Positions 54,327-64,000 are shown, counted from the first letter of the stretch. The stretch: DNA of 64,000 bases from JABAYQ01 sp018608925 (GCA_037625715.1 JASJHQ010000049.1:1-64000); one strand, 5' to 3'. Numbers and translations are program-made. The notes: generated from the sequence alone by a model not told the origin.

Positions 54327-57300
54327 TTTTAAAGTACTGATTTACTTTGTTTTTATAAAATGGAGTGAAAGAAGGTGGTATTGTTCGTATCAACTCCTCT
54401 TGATTTTTCTTCTCTTTTAAATAATCTTGATAAGGATTAACCAATTTTTTGGAAAGATTCTCTAGCCATTCGTTAGACTCTCTTTTCTTTTCCTTGTCTT
54501 TTTCTAACTGTGCTTTTTCAGCCTCTAGCAATCGGTTAATTATTTGCTCTTGTCTAAGTAAAGTAGATTGAGTTATATTATTATTGATAATATCGTTTTG
54601 TGTTTTCTCCATTTCTTCCAGCATTTTATCAATATTGTTTTTGCTGTTTTGGTCTCCACTTAGCTCATTTCTAATTTCATTCATCCTGTTTCTAATCTGC
54701 TCTTGTTTAGCAGCCATTTTAGCAATCTCTTTGCTTTGCTTTCCTCCTTTTTTAGTTTTGCCTTGCTTCCCTTTGCTTCCTTTAAGCATGCCTTTCATTT
54801 GCTCTTTTAATGCTTTTTGCATTTTTTTCATCTTCTTCATTGACTCTCCTCCCAAGCTCTTAGGTTTGTTACACATTTTATTGCTTGGGTTAGGGTTTTT
54901 TTTCGTCATTTGCTTTTGCATTTGCTCCAGTACTTCTGACAATAGCAAGGCTAAATTATTTGCAGACATCATAGCAAATTGTTGCTTTTCTGAGGCTTCG
55001 TTGGTTTTTCTTTCTTCCATAAACGACAATGCTTTTTCCATATTAGCATTCATGTCGTTTATCTCACTATTTATAATAGATTGTATTTGAGGCTGTCTTT
55101 TGCTAAGTGCAAATAGGCTGTCTTCAATAATCTGTGAGTCGTCCATTAACTTGCTTTGATCTCTCATATATTGAGTGTAAATCGGACTGTTAAACTTAAC
55201 GTCATAAAGGTTATTCATTAAGTTTTCTTGATCGAAAGAAAGGCTTATTAAGTTTTCTAGAATTTGACGTAAAGTTTCCATGTCTTCAGCAACAGTTTCA
55301 GCTTCCTCTTGGGCTAACGAATCTTGAATTGATTGGCTCATCTCTTTCATTTGATCAGCAGCATCTTCTTGTGATTTGGATGCTTGTTTTTTTAAGTTCT
55401 TGTTTAGCTTGTCAAGACTTTCTTTCATTTCTTGGCCTATATTTTCTTCTTGTTTTTTAGTGTCGGGTATGTCTTTTTTATTTTCTAGTTCTTGATTTAG
55501 TTTTTGTGCTTGCTCTAAATCCTTTTGTATTTCTTCAAATTCTTTTTGTATTTCTTCTTGCTCTTTTTTGAGTTGATCAGAATCTTGGTTTTTGTCTAAA
55601 GTTTTCTTTGCTAATTCGTCTTGTTTTTTTGCTAATTTCTCTAGTTTTCCAGCATTTTTTTCAAGCTTTTGTTCCAGCTCCATTTGTTTAAATAACTCTA
55701 GTGTTCTGTCGAGCTCCTTCTCCACATCTTCGTCGTCTTGCTGCATTTCATCGATTAAGTTCTTCAACTCTTCTTTATCGATGTCTTCCATCTTTTCATT
55801 TAACTCGTTCATCATGTCTTTCATTTCTTGATCCATGATGTTTTCAAACAGTTCTTGAATTTGCTTTTGCTTGTTTAATAAGTCTTGGTTTTTATTATTT
55901 ATTCGATCGTCTTTTTCTTGAGATTGGGCTTGTTGTTGTTCTATTTGCTGAATTTGATTTTTAAGTTCTTCTTGTTTTTTTACTATTTCTTTAGCCTTGT
56001 TTTTTTGTTCCCAGCTAAGCTCTTTTTCTTTGAGAAGTTGTTTTTTTAGCTCTTCTAGCTCTGCTTGAATTTCTGCAGCAAGCTTTTGAGTCTGCTCCAT
56101 CTTTTGTTTTAGACTCTCGTTTTCAGAGTTTATTTCTTGCTCTAACTCATCTTTAGTCGGAGCTAGATATTGTTTCTTGCTTGACCTGCTAGACTTATTA
56201 CCATTTATTTGGTCGTTGTCCCAAACTTCAAAATAATATTCTAAACCTTGGCCTGGTTTTATCCCTAAGGAATCAAAGTCTATTATGTGTGAAAATAATT
56301 GAGAAGTTTCCTTTCTATTTATACTTAATGGTATTGGCGTCCATTGGCTTTTTGCGTCGAAAGTGCGGAAATTAAAAGTGAGTTTTTGTAATCCGTAATC
56401 GTCGTCTATTTGGCCTCTCACAAATCGAATATTATTATTTGTGCTATCTATATATTCTTCTATTTGTATGCTAGGGTATTTATCTTTTATAACATTCAGA
56501 CGATATATTAAGCTGTCACCATTAGTAAAGCTATTTTCTGCTATAATAATATAGTCTTGCGATTGCCTTACTCTTTTACTAAACAAAAAAGTATTCTTTT
56601 CTTTTTTCTCAGCTTTAATTTTAGCTTCTTTTTCGAAGACCATAAATAATTTGCTAGCATTTTCGGTAACGACTTCCCATTTGATAACACTCCCTTCAGG
56701 AACGAATAAATTCCCTTTGTTTTGAAATGATTCGGACTTTTTATTTAAGTAATTTGGATAATCTATACTAGTGTTTATTTTTGAAATAATTGGCTTAGGC
56801 AATACTTCAATAGAATAAGTGCCAGAATAAAAATTGCTGGCTTTAAACCTAAAGTTAACAGACGTTTGAAGATTTTTTAGCTCGAATTTAAAGCTGCCTA
56901 TTTTTTTTGAACTCATAAAATAGGAGTTACTATTGTATTCAATTTCTACTTCACTAGCTATTTCGTCTCCGATTAATTTAAGGTCTATTTTAAAGTTTTC
57001 TCCTTCAACAGCTGATAGATTTGTGTTTTGAATTTCAAATGAGAAAGGAGCTTGCTCTATAAACTCTTTATTGTATGAAATGATTCTCTCGGAACCGCCT
57101 ACTATAACATCTTTATTTCCACTAATAATTAAGCATATAATAATTATAATTGGTAATGCTGCGTACTTTATATACTTTAGGTTTTGACGATAATCTACTG
57201 CATTAGCAAAGCGCAATGACTTAAGTTCGTTTGATTTCTGCTCAATGCTTGCTTCAATTAATTCGTTCTCACTTTGGCTTATTTCTTGAAGTTGTAATAT

Positions 57301-57630
57301 GTTAAGTAGCTTGTCCTGAACATCAGAGAAGTAAAGTCCAATAATTCGTGCGGCCTCTTTATGGCTAAGTGATTTTCCTATTCTGGATAGGCCTAATAAC
57401 GGAATGACAATCCAGCTATAAAAAACAATTCCATTTATCAATACAAAAAGCCAAAATAGAACAGTTCTCACCGAGCTTTCGAAACGAATAAAGAATTCTA
57501 AAAAAGAAAATAATATAAAGAAAACGGTAAAGCTTGCTATAAAAAAAAGACCCCCTTTTATCAATAAATTTTGATAATATTTACTGATAAACGCCTCTAA
57601 CTTTTCAATTAATGAATTTCTCTCTTTCAC
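54313..57630 (-). CDS. Large DUF4175-family coiled-coil membrane protein
   Basis: 1105 residues with two close N-terminal membrane helices (about 25-80) and another at about 152-170. A beta-rich region (about 190-460) follows, then a huge Glu/Lys/Gln-rich coiled coil (about 480-1040). This matches DUF4175 proteins of Bacteroidota, of unknown role. Long charged helices suggest a scaffold. It overlaps ybeY. Plus-strand ORFs inside are mirror images of the low-complexity codons. Confidence 0.78.
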   Translation of the reverse strand: MKERNSLIEKLEAFISKYYQNLLIKGGLFFIASFTVFFILFSFLEFFIRFESSVRTVLFWLFVLINGIVFYSWIVIPLLGLSRIGKSLSHKEAARIIGLYFSDVQDKLLNILQLQEISQSENELIEASIEQKSNELKSLRFANAVDYRQNLKYIKYAALPIIIIICLIISGNKDVIVGGSERIISYNKEFIEQAPFSFEIQNTNLSAVEGENFKIDLKLIGDEIASEVEIEYNSNSYFMSSKKIGSFKFELKNLQTSVNFRFKASNFYSGTYSIEVLPKPIISKINTSIDYPNYLNKKSESFQNKGNLFVPEGSVIKWEVVTENASKLFMVFEKEAKIKAEKKEKNTFLFSKRVRQSQDYIIIAENSFTNGDSLIYRLNVIKDKYPSIQIEEYIDSTNNNIRFVRGQIDDDYGLQKLTFNFRTFDAKSQWTPIPLSINRKETSQLFSHIIDFDSLGIKPGQGLEYYFEVWDNDQINGNKSSRSSKKQYLAPTKDELEQEINSENESLKQKMEQTQKLAAEIQAELEELKKQLLKEKELSWEQKNKAKEIVKKQEELKNQIQQIEQQQAQSQEKDDRINNKNQDLLNKQKQIQELFENIMDQEMKDMMNELNEKMEDIDKEELKNLIDEMQQDDEDVEKELDRTLELFKQMELEQKLEKNAGKLEKLAKKQDELAKKTLDKNQDSDQLKKEQEEIQKEFEEIQKDLEQAQKLNQELENKKDIPDTKKQEENIGQEMKESLDKLNKNLKKQASKSQEDAADQMKEMSQSIQDSLAQEEAETVAEDMETLRQILENLISLSFDQENLMNNLYDVKFNSPIYTQYMRDQSKLMDDSQIIEDSLFALSKRQPQIQSIINSEINDMNANMEKALSFMEERKTNEASEKQQFAMMSANNLALLLSEVLEQMQKQMTKKNPNPSNKMCNKPKSLGGESMKKMKKMQKALKEQMKGMLKGSKGKQGKTKKGGKQSKEIAKMAAKQEQIRNRMNEIRNELSGDQNSKNNIDKMLEEMEKTQNDIINNNITQSTLLRQEQIINRLLEAEKAQLEKDKEKKRESNEWLENLSKKLVNPYQDYLKEKKNQEELIRTIPPSFTPFYKNKVNQYFKNDRQ

Positions 57631-57666
57631 TATACAAAGGTATGATTTTAGTTCTAATTGAACACT

Positions 57667-57695
57667 TTGTCATATTTGATTAAAATGTATCTTTG
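57667..57695 (+). promoter_or_regulatory. Promoter for gltX
   Basis: TTG, an 18-base gap, then TATCTTTG, an exact match to the Flavobacterium consensus, 21 bases before the ATG. Confidence 0.65.
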
Positions 57696-57716
57696 GCTCC
57701 ACAAAAATAGACATCT

Positions 57717-59225
57717 ATGGATAAGGTAAGAGTTCGATTTGCACCTAGCCCGACAGGGCCATTGCACATGGGAGGTGTTCGTACGGCATTATATAATTAT
57801 TTATTTGCCAAGAAACACGGAGGAGATTTCATTCTTCGAATAGAAGATACGGATCAAAACAGATATGTGCCAGGAGCAGAACAATATATTGTTGAGTCTT
57901 TAGATTGGTGTAAGATTATAGTTGATGAAGGAATAGGTAAAGCTGGAGATTTAGGCCCTTACAGACAATCGGACAGAAAGCATATGTATAAAGAATATTC
58001 CGATCTGTTATTAGAAAGCGGCAATGCTTACATCGCTTTTGATACTACAGAAGAACTTGACCAGATGCGTGAAAGAATGAAAAACGCAGGGGTTCCTTCT
58101 CCTCAATACAACGCTATTACCAGAACTTCGATGCAGAACTCTTTGTCTTTATCTGAAGACGAAGTACAAGCTAGACTTGATAAAAACGAACCTTATGTTG
58201 TTCGTGTTAAAATGCCTAGAAACGAAGAAGTAAAATTTAAAGATATTATTAGAGGATGGGTTGTGGTAAACACAAACAATCTAGACGATAAGGTTATTTT
58301 TAAATCGGACGGCATGCCTACATATCACCTTGCAAATGTGGTAGACGATTATTTAATGAAAATATCTCATGTTATTAGAGGTGAAGAGTGGTTGCCATCG
58401 GCACCATTACACATATTATTATATCGATTTTTTGATTGGAAAGCTCCAGAATTTGCTCATTTGCCCCTTATTTTAAAGCCCGATGGTAATGGTAAGCTAA
58501 GCAAAAGAGACGGAGATCGTTTAGGCTTTCCAGTGTTTCCTATAGAGTGGAAAAACCCAGAAACAGGAGATGTTTCTAAAGGATATCGTGAAGAAGGATA
58601 TTTTAAAGAAGCATTTACTAATATGTTAGCCTTTTTGGGCTGGAACCCTGGCACTACTCAAGAGATTTTTTCTATGGACGAACTGATAGAATCGTTTAGT
58701 TTAGAAAGAGTCGGCAAGGCAGGTGCTAAATTTGATTTCGATAAAACAAAATGGTTTAACCAGCAGTACTTGAGGGCTAAAGACGGACAAGAATTATCCG
58801 ATTTGGTTTCTCCCTTATTCCAAGAAAAAGTGAGTGATGCTGATTTAGCTGTTATTTGTGAGTTAATGAAAGAAAGAGCCACTTTTGCTAAAGATATTTT
58901 TAACGAAAGCACCTTCTTTTTTGAAGCTCCATTAGAGTACGATGAAAAAACGCTTCGTAAGAAATGGAAAGAATCAACCCCAGATATTCTAAATCAATTA
59001 ATAGAGATACTAGATTCTATTTCTAGTTTTGACCCTTTAACTATAGAAACTACATTTAAAAGTTTTTTAGAAGAGAAAGAGCTAGGATTTGGTGCTGTTT
59101 TGCCAAACTTTAGATTAGCAATTACTGGCTTAGGAATGGGTCCTTCTATGTTTCACATTTGTTCTATACTAGGCAAAGAAGAGGTTATTAAAAGATTGCG
59201 ATTAGCAATTGAAAGAAACGCATAA
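57717..59225 (+). CDS. gltX: Glutamyl-tRNA synthetase
   Basis: 502 residues. The class I signatures are HMGG (for HIGH) in PSPTGPLHMGGVRTALYN and KLSKRDG (for KMSKS). It charges tRNA-Glu and probably tRNA-Gln for GatCAB (gatA is in this window). It ends with no gap before folB (ATAAATG). Divergent from the DUF4175 gene. Confidence 0.97.
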   Translation: MDKVRVRFAPSPTGPLHMGGVRTALYNYLFAKKHGGDFILRIEDTDQNRYVPGAEQYIVESLDWCKIIVDEGIGKAGDLGPYRQSDRKHMYKEYSDLLLESGNAYIAFDTTEELDQMRERMKNAGVPSPQYNAITRTSMQNSLSLSEDEVQARLDKNEPYVVRVKMPRNEEVKFKDIIRGWVVVNTNNLDDKVIFKSDGMPTYHLANVVDDYLMKISHVIRGEEWLPSAPLHILLYRFFDWKAPEFAHLPLILKPDGNGKLSKRDGDRLGFPVFPIEWKNPETGDVSKGYREEGYFKEAFTNMLAFLGWNPGTTQEIFSMDELIESFSLERVGKAGAKFDFDKTKWFNQQYLRAKDGQELSDLVSPLFQEKVSDADLAVICELMKERATFAKDIFNESTFFFEAPLEYDEKTLRKKWKESTPDILNQLIEILDSISSFDPLTIETTFKSFLEEKELGFGAVLPNFRLAITGLGMGPSMFHICSILGKEEVIKRLRLAIERNA

Positions 59226-59588
59226 ATGGGAATAATTTCTGTAAAAGGTATAAGACTTTATAGCCACCATGGTTGTTTGCCCCAAGAAACGCTTATTGGC
59301 TCTGATTACATTGTTGATGTAGACATTGAGACAGACTTGCTGGCTAGCGCTTTATCCGATGATTTGTCTAAAACAATAGACTATGTGGTGGTTAATCAAG
59401 TGGTGCAAGAAGAGATGGATGTGCCATCTAAGCTATTAGAAACGGTTGCTCTTAGAATTATTAATCGCCTTACAACTCTTCATGCTGAAATAGAGTATTT
59501 AGCGCTAAGTATTTCTAAATTAAACCCTCCAATAAATGGGGATGTAGAGCGCGTTACCATTAAAGAGATTTATAAAAAGCTTGTATAA
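59226..59588 (+). CDS. folB: Dihydroneopterin aldolase
   Basis: 120 residues, matching FolB: GIRLYSHHGCLPQET near the start, TIDYVVVNQVV, LLETVALRI and a late LSISKLNPPINGDVERVTI. It cuts dihydroneopterin to 6-hydroxymethyl-dihydropterin in folate synthesis. It starts directly after gltX. Confidence 0.94.
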   Translation: MGIISVKGIRLYSHHGCLPQETLIGSDYIVDVDIETDLLASALSDDLSKTIDYVVVNQVVQEEMDVPSKLLETVALRIINRLTTLHAEIEYLALSISKLNPPINGDVERVTIKEIYKKLV

Positions 59589-59624
59589 CTCAACAAAAAA
59601 GTATTAAATTCGCCATCCTTTAAT

Positions 59625-59695
59625 GGTCTCGTGGCCGAGTGGCTAGGCAGTGGTCTGCAAAACCATCTACAGCGGTTCGAATCCGCTCGAGACCT
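59625..59695 (+). tRNA. tRNA-Cys (anticodon GCA)
   Basis: Perfect acceptor GGTCTCG/CGAGACC, D arm, anticodon stem GTGGT/ACCAT with loop CTGCAAA (anticodon at 59657-59659), T arm GCGGTTCGAATCCGC and discriminator T, as expected for Cys. CCA is not encoded. A terminator follows. Confidence 0.95.
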
Positions 59696-59697
59696 CC

Positions 59698-59739
59698 AAA
59701 AAGACCTGTTTTTTAACGAAAACAGGTCTTTTTTTTTTT
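59698..59739 (+). terminator. Rho-independent terminator after tRNA-Cys
   Basis: Stem AAAAAGACCTGTTTT / AAAACAGGTCTTTTT, six-base loop, then a further T run. Confidence 0.88.
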
Positions 59740-59820
59740 CAATAATTTAGGCTTAATATGTTGATTTTTAATTGATTGGTTTTCAATTTTCTCACTACAT
59801 TTTTCTTTTCTAATTCACAC

Positions 59821-59851
59821 TTGAATTGTGAGTGATTATTTCTTATCTTTG
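59821..59851 (+). promoter_or_regulatory. Promoter for SprB-like adhesin
   Basis: TTG (59821), a 20-base gap, then TATCTTTG (59844), an exact match to the Flavobacterium promoter form, 22 bases before the ATG. Confidence 0.65.
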
Positions 59852-59873
59852 GTTTCCAACCTTAACTTTTCAA

Positions 59874-62800
59874 ATGTTTATAAGAATTTTTGTACTTATT
59901 GTTTTGATTTCACAGGGCTTTACTGCCTTGGCTCAAACGTATATGTCTTCTTCTGCCTCTAGTAATAACGACCCTAATTCTGAAGTGATTGCAAGAGTTA
60001 ATTTTGGCTCTTTGCCATTTGGATCTGAAGACATTAATAACCCTTCTTTAAACGGATTGCTTAACGCTACATGCACGGGCTATAGTGATTTTACCACAGG
60101 CAATAACTCTAACTTGGATGGGAATCTAACTAATACACAGTTTTCTACAGGAGTAGTAAAAAGTCAAACTTATTTTTTGCAGGTAGTTGGAGATTTCTGC
60201 TCCAGTAATTTTTCCAATACCGGCACCCCTAATAGGGCAATAAAAGTTTTTGTTGATTTTAATGACGACGGAGACTTCACCGATGCTGGAGAACAAGTTT
60301 ATGTTTCTAGTGATACCGACGGTTACCAACAAGTAGATAACCCTGTTTTTAATACAAGCTTCGACATTCCTATAACTGCGGTAGTAGGAGAGTTAAGAAT
60401 GCGTATTGTTTATAGAAGAGTAGGAACGTCTACTTTTGTTTGGGGCATACCAAACCTTGGATCAACAGGAACTTATCCTAGAGGAGAAACTGAAGACTAT
60501 ACCTTAGTTGTAACAGGATACATTGATCAAATTACCCCTACTAGCGTGGCTTGTGATGGATCTGTTGACGGACAGCTGGCAATTACACCAAATGTAGCCG
60601 CTCCTGTTGGGGTAGAGTTTTCAATTAACGGACTTGTTGGCCCTTGGACTTCCGATTTAAATTATACTAATTTACCAGCTGGTGTTTACGATGTTTGGGC
60701 CAGAGATGCTGCTTTAGCGCCACAATATGTTTACGAGCAGTATCAGGTAACAATAGACGCTCCAACACCAGTTACGTTTAACGGCTTAGTAACTTCTAAT
60801 TTTAATGGACAAGATATTTCTTGTGCAGCAGCAGCTGACGGAGAACTAACAATAACAACATTTGGGGGAGACCCCGCTTCTTTTACTTATCAATATACCG
60901 ATCAATTAACCGGAACCACGAATGTTTCTGCAACAAACGTTATACAAAACCTAGGTGCTGATATTTATGACATTGTAGTAATTGACGCATTGGGCTGTGA
61001 GTCTGCTTCTTTATCCTATCAACTTGAAGCTCCATCACCAATATTCATTTCTAATGTAGAAGTTACATCCGATTACAATGGTTTTGAGATAAGCTGTTTT
61101 AACGCCTGTGATGCTGAGCTTACTATTACTGCTAGTGGAGGTTCTGCTCCATATAATTATTCCGTTAACGGATTTAGCAATGGCAACAACAACGTATTTT
61201 CTTTTGTATGCTCAGGAAATGCTTCCGTATCGATTATGGATGTCAATAACTGTGTGTTAACTACTAATTTTCCGGTTGCCGAGCCTACTTTAATTCAGAT
61301 AACTAATGTGTCGATTACATCCGATTATAATGGGAATGATGTTAGCTGTTTTAATGCTTCAGATGCTAGTATCTCTATTGACGCTAGCGGAGGCGCTTCT
61401 AATTATACTTACAGCATAAATGGCGGATTAACTTTTCCTTACGCCATTAATACTATTAATTCTTTGTCAGCAGGAGTTTATTCTGTAGTTGCTCAGGATG
61501 CAAACGGATGTCAGTCAGCTGCTTTCAACCTTAATATATCACAGCCTTTAGCTCTTGATTTTGATCCTATTATTAATACTGTTCCTATAAGTTGTAACGG
61601 ATTAATTGATGGACAAATTAGCGTACAGGCAAATGGAGGAACGCCTAATTATTCTTATTCTATAGATAATGGTTCTACTTTTCAAAATTCTGGTGTTTTT
61701 AACGGACTTTTCTCTACTAATTACTCAGTAGTTGTTCAAGACCAAAATAACTGTACCCAATCTACTAATTACAATCTTGCTCAACCTCAAGTCGTAAGCT
61801 TTAACGCTTCGGTTGTTTCAGACTACCTTGGATATAACGTTAGCTGTTTTGAGTCGAATGATGCAACCATTTCTGTTGTTGCTCAAGGAGGTTCGGGCAA
61901 CTATATGTTAGAAATAAATTCTAGCGGTTTATTTGATCCCATTCCTTTAGATAACCAAATAGATAATTTTTCAGCAGGAAGCTATTCTATGGTAGTCTCG
62001 GATCAGAATAACTGTTTGTCTGGAACTCAAAATATTAGCGTTACAGAGCCTAATCAATTGCAAATAGTAGATGTTGTAGAAACATCTTCGATAAGCTGTT
62101 TTGCCAGTTCTGATGGAGAGCTTACAATTAGCGCTCAAGGGGGTGCAGGAAGCTATTCTTATTTCGTTGCTTCTCTTTATGCTAGCACCAATCAAAATCC
62201 TTACTCAGTAAATAATCTTTCTGCAAACACATTTGACATTACCGTTGTTGATCAAAACGGTTGTGTTTCTGACCCTGTAAACCAGCTGCTAGATCAGCCG
62301 TCCATGTTGCAGTCAAATCTTTCTACCACCAATTTAGGATGTAGTGGACAAGACATAGGAGGAGCTTCTATTTCGGTAAGCGGAGGAACGCCTTCTTATT
62401 CTATAGTATGGTCTAATAACGAAACATCTAACTCCATTACTAACTTAGTAGCGGGAGCTTATTCTGTTAATATTTCCGATGATAACGATTGCGAGCTAGA
62501 TTTAGTCTTTCAAATTACAGAGCCTCAACTTCAAAGCACTACTACAGAAATTATATGTTACGGACAGAATCAGGGACAAATTTCGGTGACTCTTCAGAAT
62601 GCAAATCCTGCTTCTGTGTATCAATTTTTGTGGGACGACCCTAATGCCCAAACTACTATTAATGCAACAAATTTAGGAGCAGGCGTGTACACTTTAACTG
62701 CCACAGACCAGTTTGGCTGTGAATTAATATTAACAGAGTTTATCGATCAGCCAGATAGCATGAACGTATTTGTAGATCATACTGCTATTTGTGCAGATAG

Positions 62801-63485
62801 TCCGATTGCCAAAGCGACGGTATTTGCTTCTGGAGGACTTAGCCCATATAACTATTTATGGAGTACGGCAGAGGTGAGCGAACAAATTGAAATATCCATA
62901 GCAAATAGTTACTCGGTAATAGTAACGGATGACAAAAACTGCCAACAACAAGTAGACTTTAATATTGACCCTTTAAGTTTAATGGATATTAGCTTTGTTA
63001 CCACAAACCCTTCTTGTAGAGACAATGTAGATGGTCAAATTTCTGCTGATGTAATAGGCGGATACGCTCCTTATCAATTCTCATGGTCTAATAACTCTGA
63101 AGAACAAGATCTTTTAAGAGTTGGTGAAGGAACATATTCTTTAAACGTAACTGATGACAATGGTTGCATTACTACTTTTACAACGACCATTTTCGGAGAA
63201 AGCCAAAGTTGTTTGTATGTATATTCTGCTTTTTCTCCTAACGGAGATCAAAACAACGATTATTGGCATATAGACAATATAGAGCTTTATCCGGACGCAT
63301 TAGTAGAAGTTTTTAATCGATGGGGCGACAGAGTATATTCCAATAAGAGGTACACTAACTCTTGGGATACCGCTTGGAACGGAACCTTTAACAATAACAT
63401 ACTACCATCGGCTACATATTATTATGTAATAACCTTACATAATGATGAAGAGCCATATGTTGGTACAGTAACCATAGTTAGATAA
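59874..63485 (+). CDS. SprB-repeat surface adhesin with gliding-type T9SS sorting domain
   Basis: 1203 residues from the ATG at 59874, with a signal peptide ending ALAQ. A GEVED-type domain (about 120-215, VFVDFNDDGDF, YPRGETEDYTLVV) is followed by about 11 SprB-like repeats (about 220-1110), each starting near a Cys (227, 317, 408, 492, 574, 658, 742, 823, 895, 973, 1048) and mostly closing with a second Cys in a D-x-NGC turn. The end (1113-1203, AFSPNGDQNNDYW, EVFNRWGDRVY) is a type B, gliding-associated C-terminal domain. The following gene is PorP/SprF-like, the usual partner. Likely a cell-surface adhesin. Confidence 0.87.
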   Translation: MFIRIFVLIVLISQGFTALAQTYMSSSASSNNDPNSEVIARVNFGSLPFGSEDINNPSLNGLLNATCTGYSDFTTGNNSNLDGNLTNTQFSTGVVKSQTYFLQVVGDFCSSNFSNTGTPNRAIKVFVDFNDDGDFTDAGEQVYVSSDTDGYQQVDNPVFNTSFDIPITAVVGELRMRIVYRRVGTSTFVWGIPNLGSTGTYPRGETEDYTLVVTGYIDQITPTSVACDGSVDGQLAITPNVAAPVGVEFSINGLVGPWTSDLNYTNLPAGVYDVWARDAALAPQYVYEQYQVTIDAPTPVTFNGLVTSNFNGQDISCAAAADGELTITTFGGDPASFTYQYTDQLTGTTNVSATNVIQNLGADIYDIVVIDALGCESASLSYQLEAPSPIFISNVEVTSDYNGFEISCFNACDAELTITASGGSAPYNYSVNGFSNGNNNVFSFVCSGNASVSIMDVNNCVLTTNFPVAEPTLIQITNVSITSDYNGNDVSCFNASDASISIDASGGASNYTYSINGGLTFPYAINTINSLSAGVYSVVAQDANGCQSAAFNLNISQPLALDFDPIINTVPISCNGLIDGQISVQANGGTPNYSYSIDNGSTFQNSGVFNGLFSTNYSVVVQDQNNCTQSTNYNLAQPQVVSFNASVVSDYLGYNVSCFESNDATISVVAQGGSGNYMLEINSSGLFDPIPLDNQIDNFSAGSYSMVVSDQNNCLSGTQNISVTEPNQLQIVDVVETSSISCFASSDGELTISAQGGAGSYSYFVASLYASTNQNPYSVNNLSANTFDITVVDQNGCVSDPVNQLLDQPSMLQSNLSTTNLGCSGQDIGGASISVSGGTPSYSIVWSNNETSNSITNLVAGAYSVNISDDNDCELDLVFQITEPQLQSTTTEIICYGQNQGQISVTLQNANPASVYQFLWDDPNAQTTINATNLGAGVYTLTATDQFGCELILTEFIDQPDSMNVFVDHTAICADSPIAKATVFASGGLSPYNYLWSTAEVSEQIEISIANSYSVIVTDDKNCQQQVDFNIDPLSLMDISFVTTNPSCRDNVDGQISADVIGGYAPYQFSWSNNSEEQDLLRVGEGTYSLNVTDDNGCITTFTTTIFGESQSCLYVYSAFSPNGDQNNDYWHIDNIELYPDALVEVFNRWGDRVYSNKRYTNSWDTAWNGTFNNNILPSATYYYVITLHNDEEPYVGTVTIVR

Positions 63486-64000
63486 TGAAAAAAATCATTT
63501 GCATATTTATATTGATTTTACCGCTTTTATCAAGCGGTCAGCAACTTCCGTTGTATAGTCAGTATATGTTAAATGATTTTGCTATTAACCCAGCTCTTGC
63601 CGGTTCTAAGTCCTATTCTCCTATTCGATTAAATGTAAGAAATCAGTGGGCAGGACTGGGTGCTTCTGCTCCCCTAACAAACACCTTAAGTTTTCATGCC
63701 CCCCTTCGCGATGGCCAATTTGGATTAGGAGGAACTGTGTTTCAGGAAAAAACTGGGCCTTATAGTCAGTTCGGACTAATGTTTTCTTATGCTTACCATA
63801 TAAAACTAAGTAACTCTAACTCTACTAGACTATCTTTAGGGGCGTCTGCAATGCTTACTCAGCATAGCCTAAACCAAGACGAATTAGAATTTAAAAACCC
63901 TGATCCTGGCTTCGAGTCTGGTGTTGTTTCTAGTTTAGCTCCAGACGCTTCTTTCGGAGCAATGCTTCAAAGCCCTAGTTATTATATAGGTGGAGCTATT
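63485..64000 (+). CDS. PorP/SprF-family outer-membrane protein (partial)
   Basis: The first 172 residues; the window ends inside the gene. A signal peptide (ending SSG) is followed by QLPLYSQYMLNDFAINPALAGS, the diagnostic opening of PorP/SprF proteins, and then barrel strands. SprF-type proteins help export the type B T9SS substrate encoded just upstream. The start overlaps the adhesin stop by one base (TAATG), so the two are coupled. Confidence 0.92.
   Translation, partial: MKKIICIFILILPLLSSGQQLPLYSQYMLNDFAINPALAGSKSYSPIRLNVRNQWAGLGASAPLTNTLSFHAPLRDGQFGLGGTVFQEKTGPYSQFGLMFSYAYHIKLSNSNSTRLSLGASAMLTQHSLNQDELEFKNPDPGFESGVVSSLAPDASFGAMLQSPSYYIGGAI

Noticed and set aside
54584..55831. Long plus-strand frames rich in Ser, Phe and Cys inside the DUF4175 gene
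   Set aside because: They mirror the repetitive Lys/Glu/Gln codons of the coiled coil on the other strand and carry no motif.
1..64000. CRISPR arrays, insertion sequences, phage or integron features
   Set aside because: No regularly spaced direct repeats, transposase, integrase or att-type repeats were seen on either strand.

Overview
The window comes from a low-GC member of the Bacteroidota, most likely an aquatic or marine relative of the order Flavobacteriales. The evidence is: many secreted proteins end in type IX secretion system (T9SS) sorting domains; SprE/PorW, PorZ and PorP/SprF homologues are present; promoters fit the TTG-N17-23-TAnnTTTG form described for Flavobacterium; signal peptides often end in a Gln right after the cleavage point; and the ATP synthase operon stops at atpG, with no atpD or atpC. 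No insertion sequence, phage, CRISPR array or rRNA operon was seen. The taxon below phylum is an inference.

Layout. 1-1.0 kb: three small membrane proteins. 1.0-1.8 kb: a tandem pair of DoxX-like genes (minus). 1.9-4.2 kb: a Wzx-type flippase overlapped by a sulfotransferase, plus an overlooked 54-residue membrane protein on the other strand. 4.3-8.4 kb: rnr, a 454-base AT-rich gap, rpiB and an M28 peptidase. 8.4-13.8 kb (minus): a redox cluster of a c-type cytochrome, a DUF5777 barrel, a haem-binding lipoprotein, a secreted lysyl-oxidase-like protein and a propeller protein. 13.9-22.4 kb (minus): two lipoproteins, then an envelope/isoprenoid operon (M23 peptidase, GH3-like ligase, dxr, rseP, ALDH7). 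22.5-31.1 kb: sprE/porW, a bactofilin, then atpZ-DUF6168-atpB-E-F-H-A-G. 31.2-33.7 kb: an operon for a small Cys-containing secreted protein, an MbnP-like protein and an MbnH/MauG-type dihaem enzyme. 33.8-44.3 kb: a crotonase, a second flippase, dut, a TPR protein, a DUF4292 lipoprotein, an EnvC-like activator, tatA, gatA, an MltD-like transglycosylase and a DUF4837 lipoprotein. 44.3-49.3 kb (minus): a TonB-dependent receptor, recO and porZ. 49.4-51 kb: tRNA-Arg, msrA and an Fpg/Nei glycosylase. 51-57.6 kb (minus): a methyltransferase, two parS-like centromere sites, mnmG, ybeY and a giant DUF4175 protein. 57.7-64 kb: gltX, folB, tRNA-Cys, a 1203-residue SprB-repeat adhesin and the start of a PorP/SprF gene cut by the window edge.

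Themes. Much of the window serves the cell envelope: T9SS export and gliding, surface polysaccharide export and possible sulfation, peptidoglycan turnover and lipoproteins. A second theme is copper and haem redox chemistry outside the cytoplasm. The lysyl-oxidase-like protein keeps the predicted copper histidines and both cofactor-forming residues. The MbnP/MbnH pair belongs to a family known for making a Trp-derived copper site. Both are coupled to T9SS export, and these are the most promising novel systems here. The two 16-bp parS palindromes next to mnmG suggest that this part of the chromosome lies near the replication origin.
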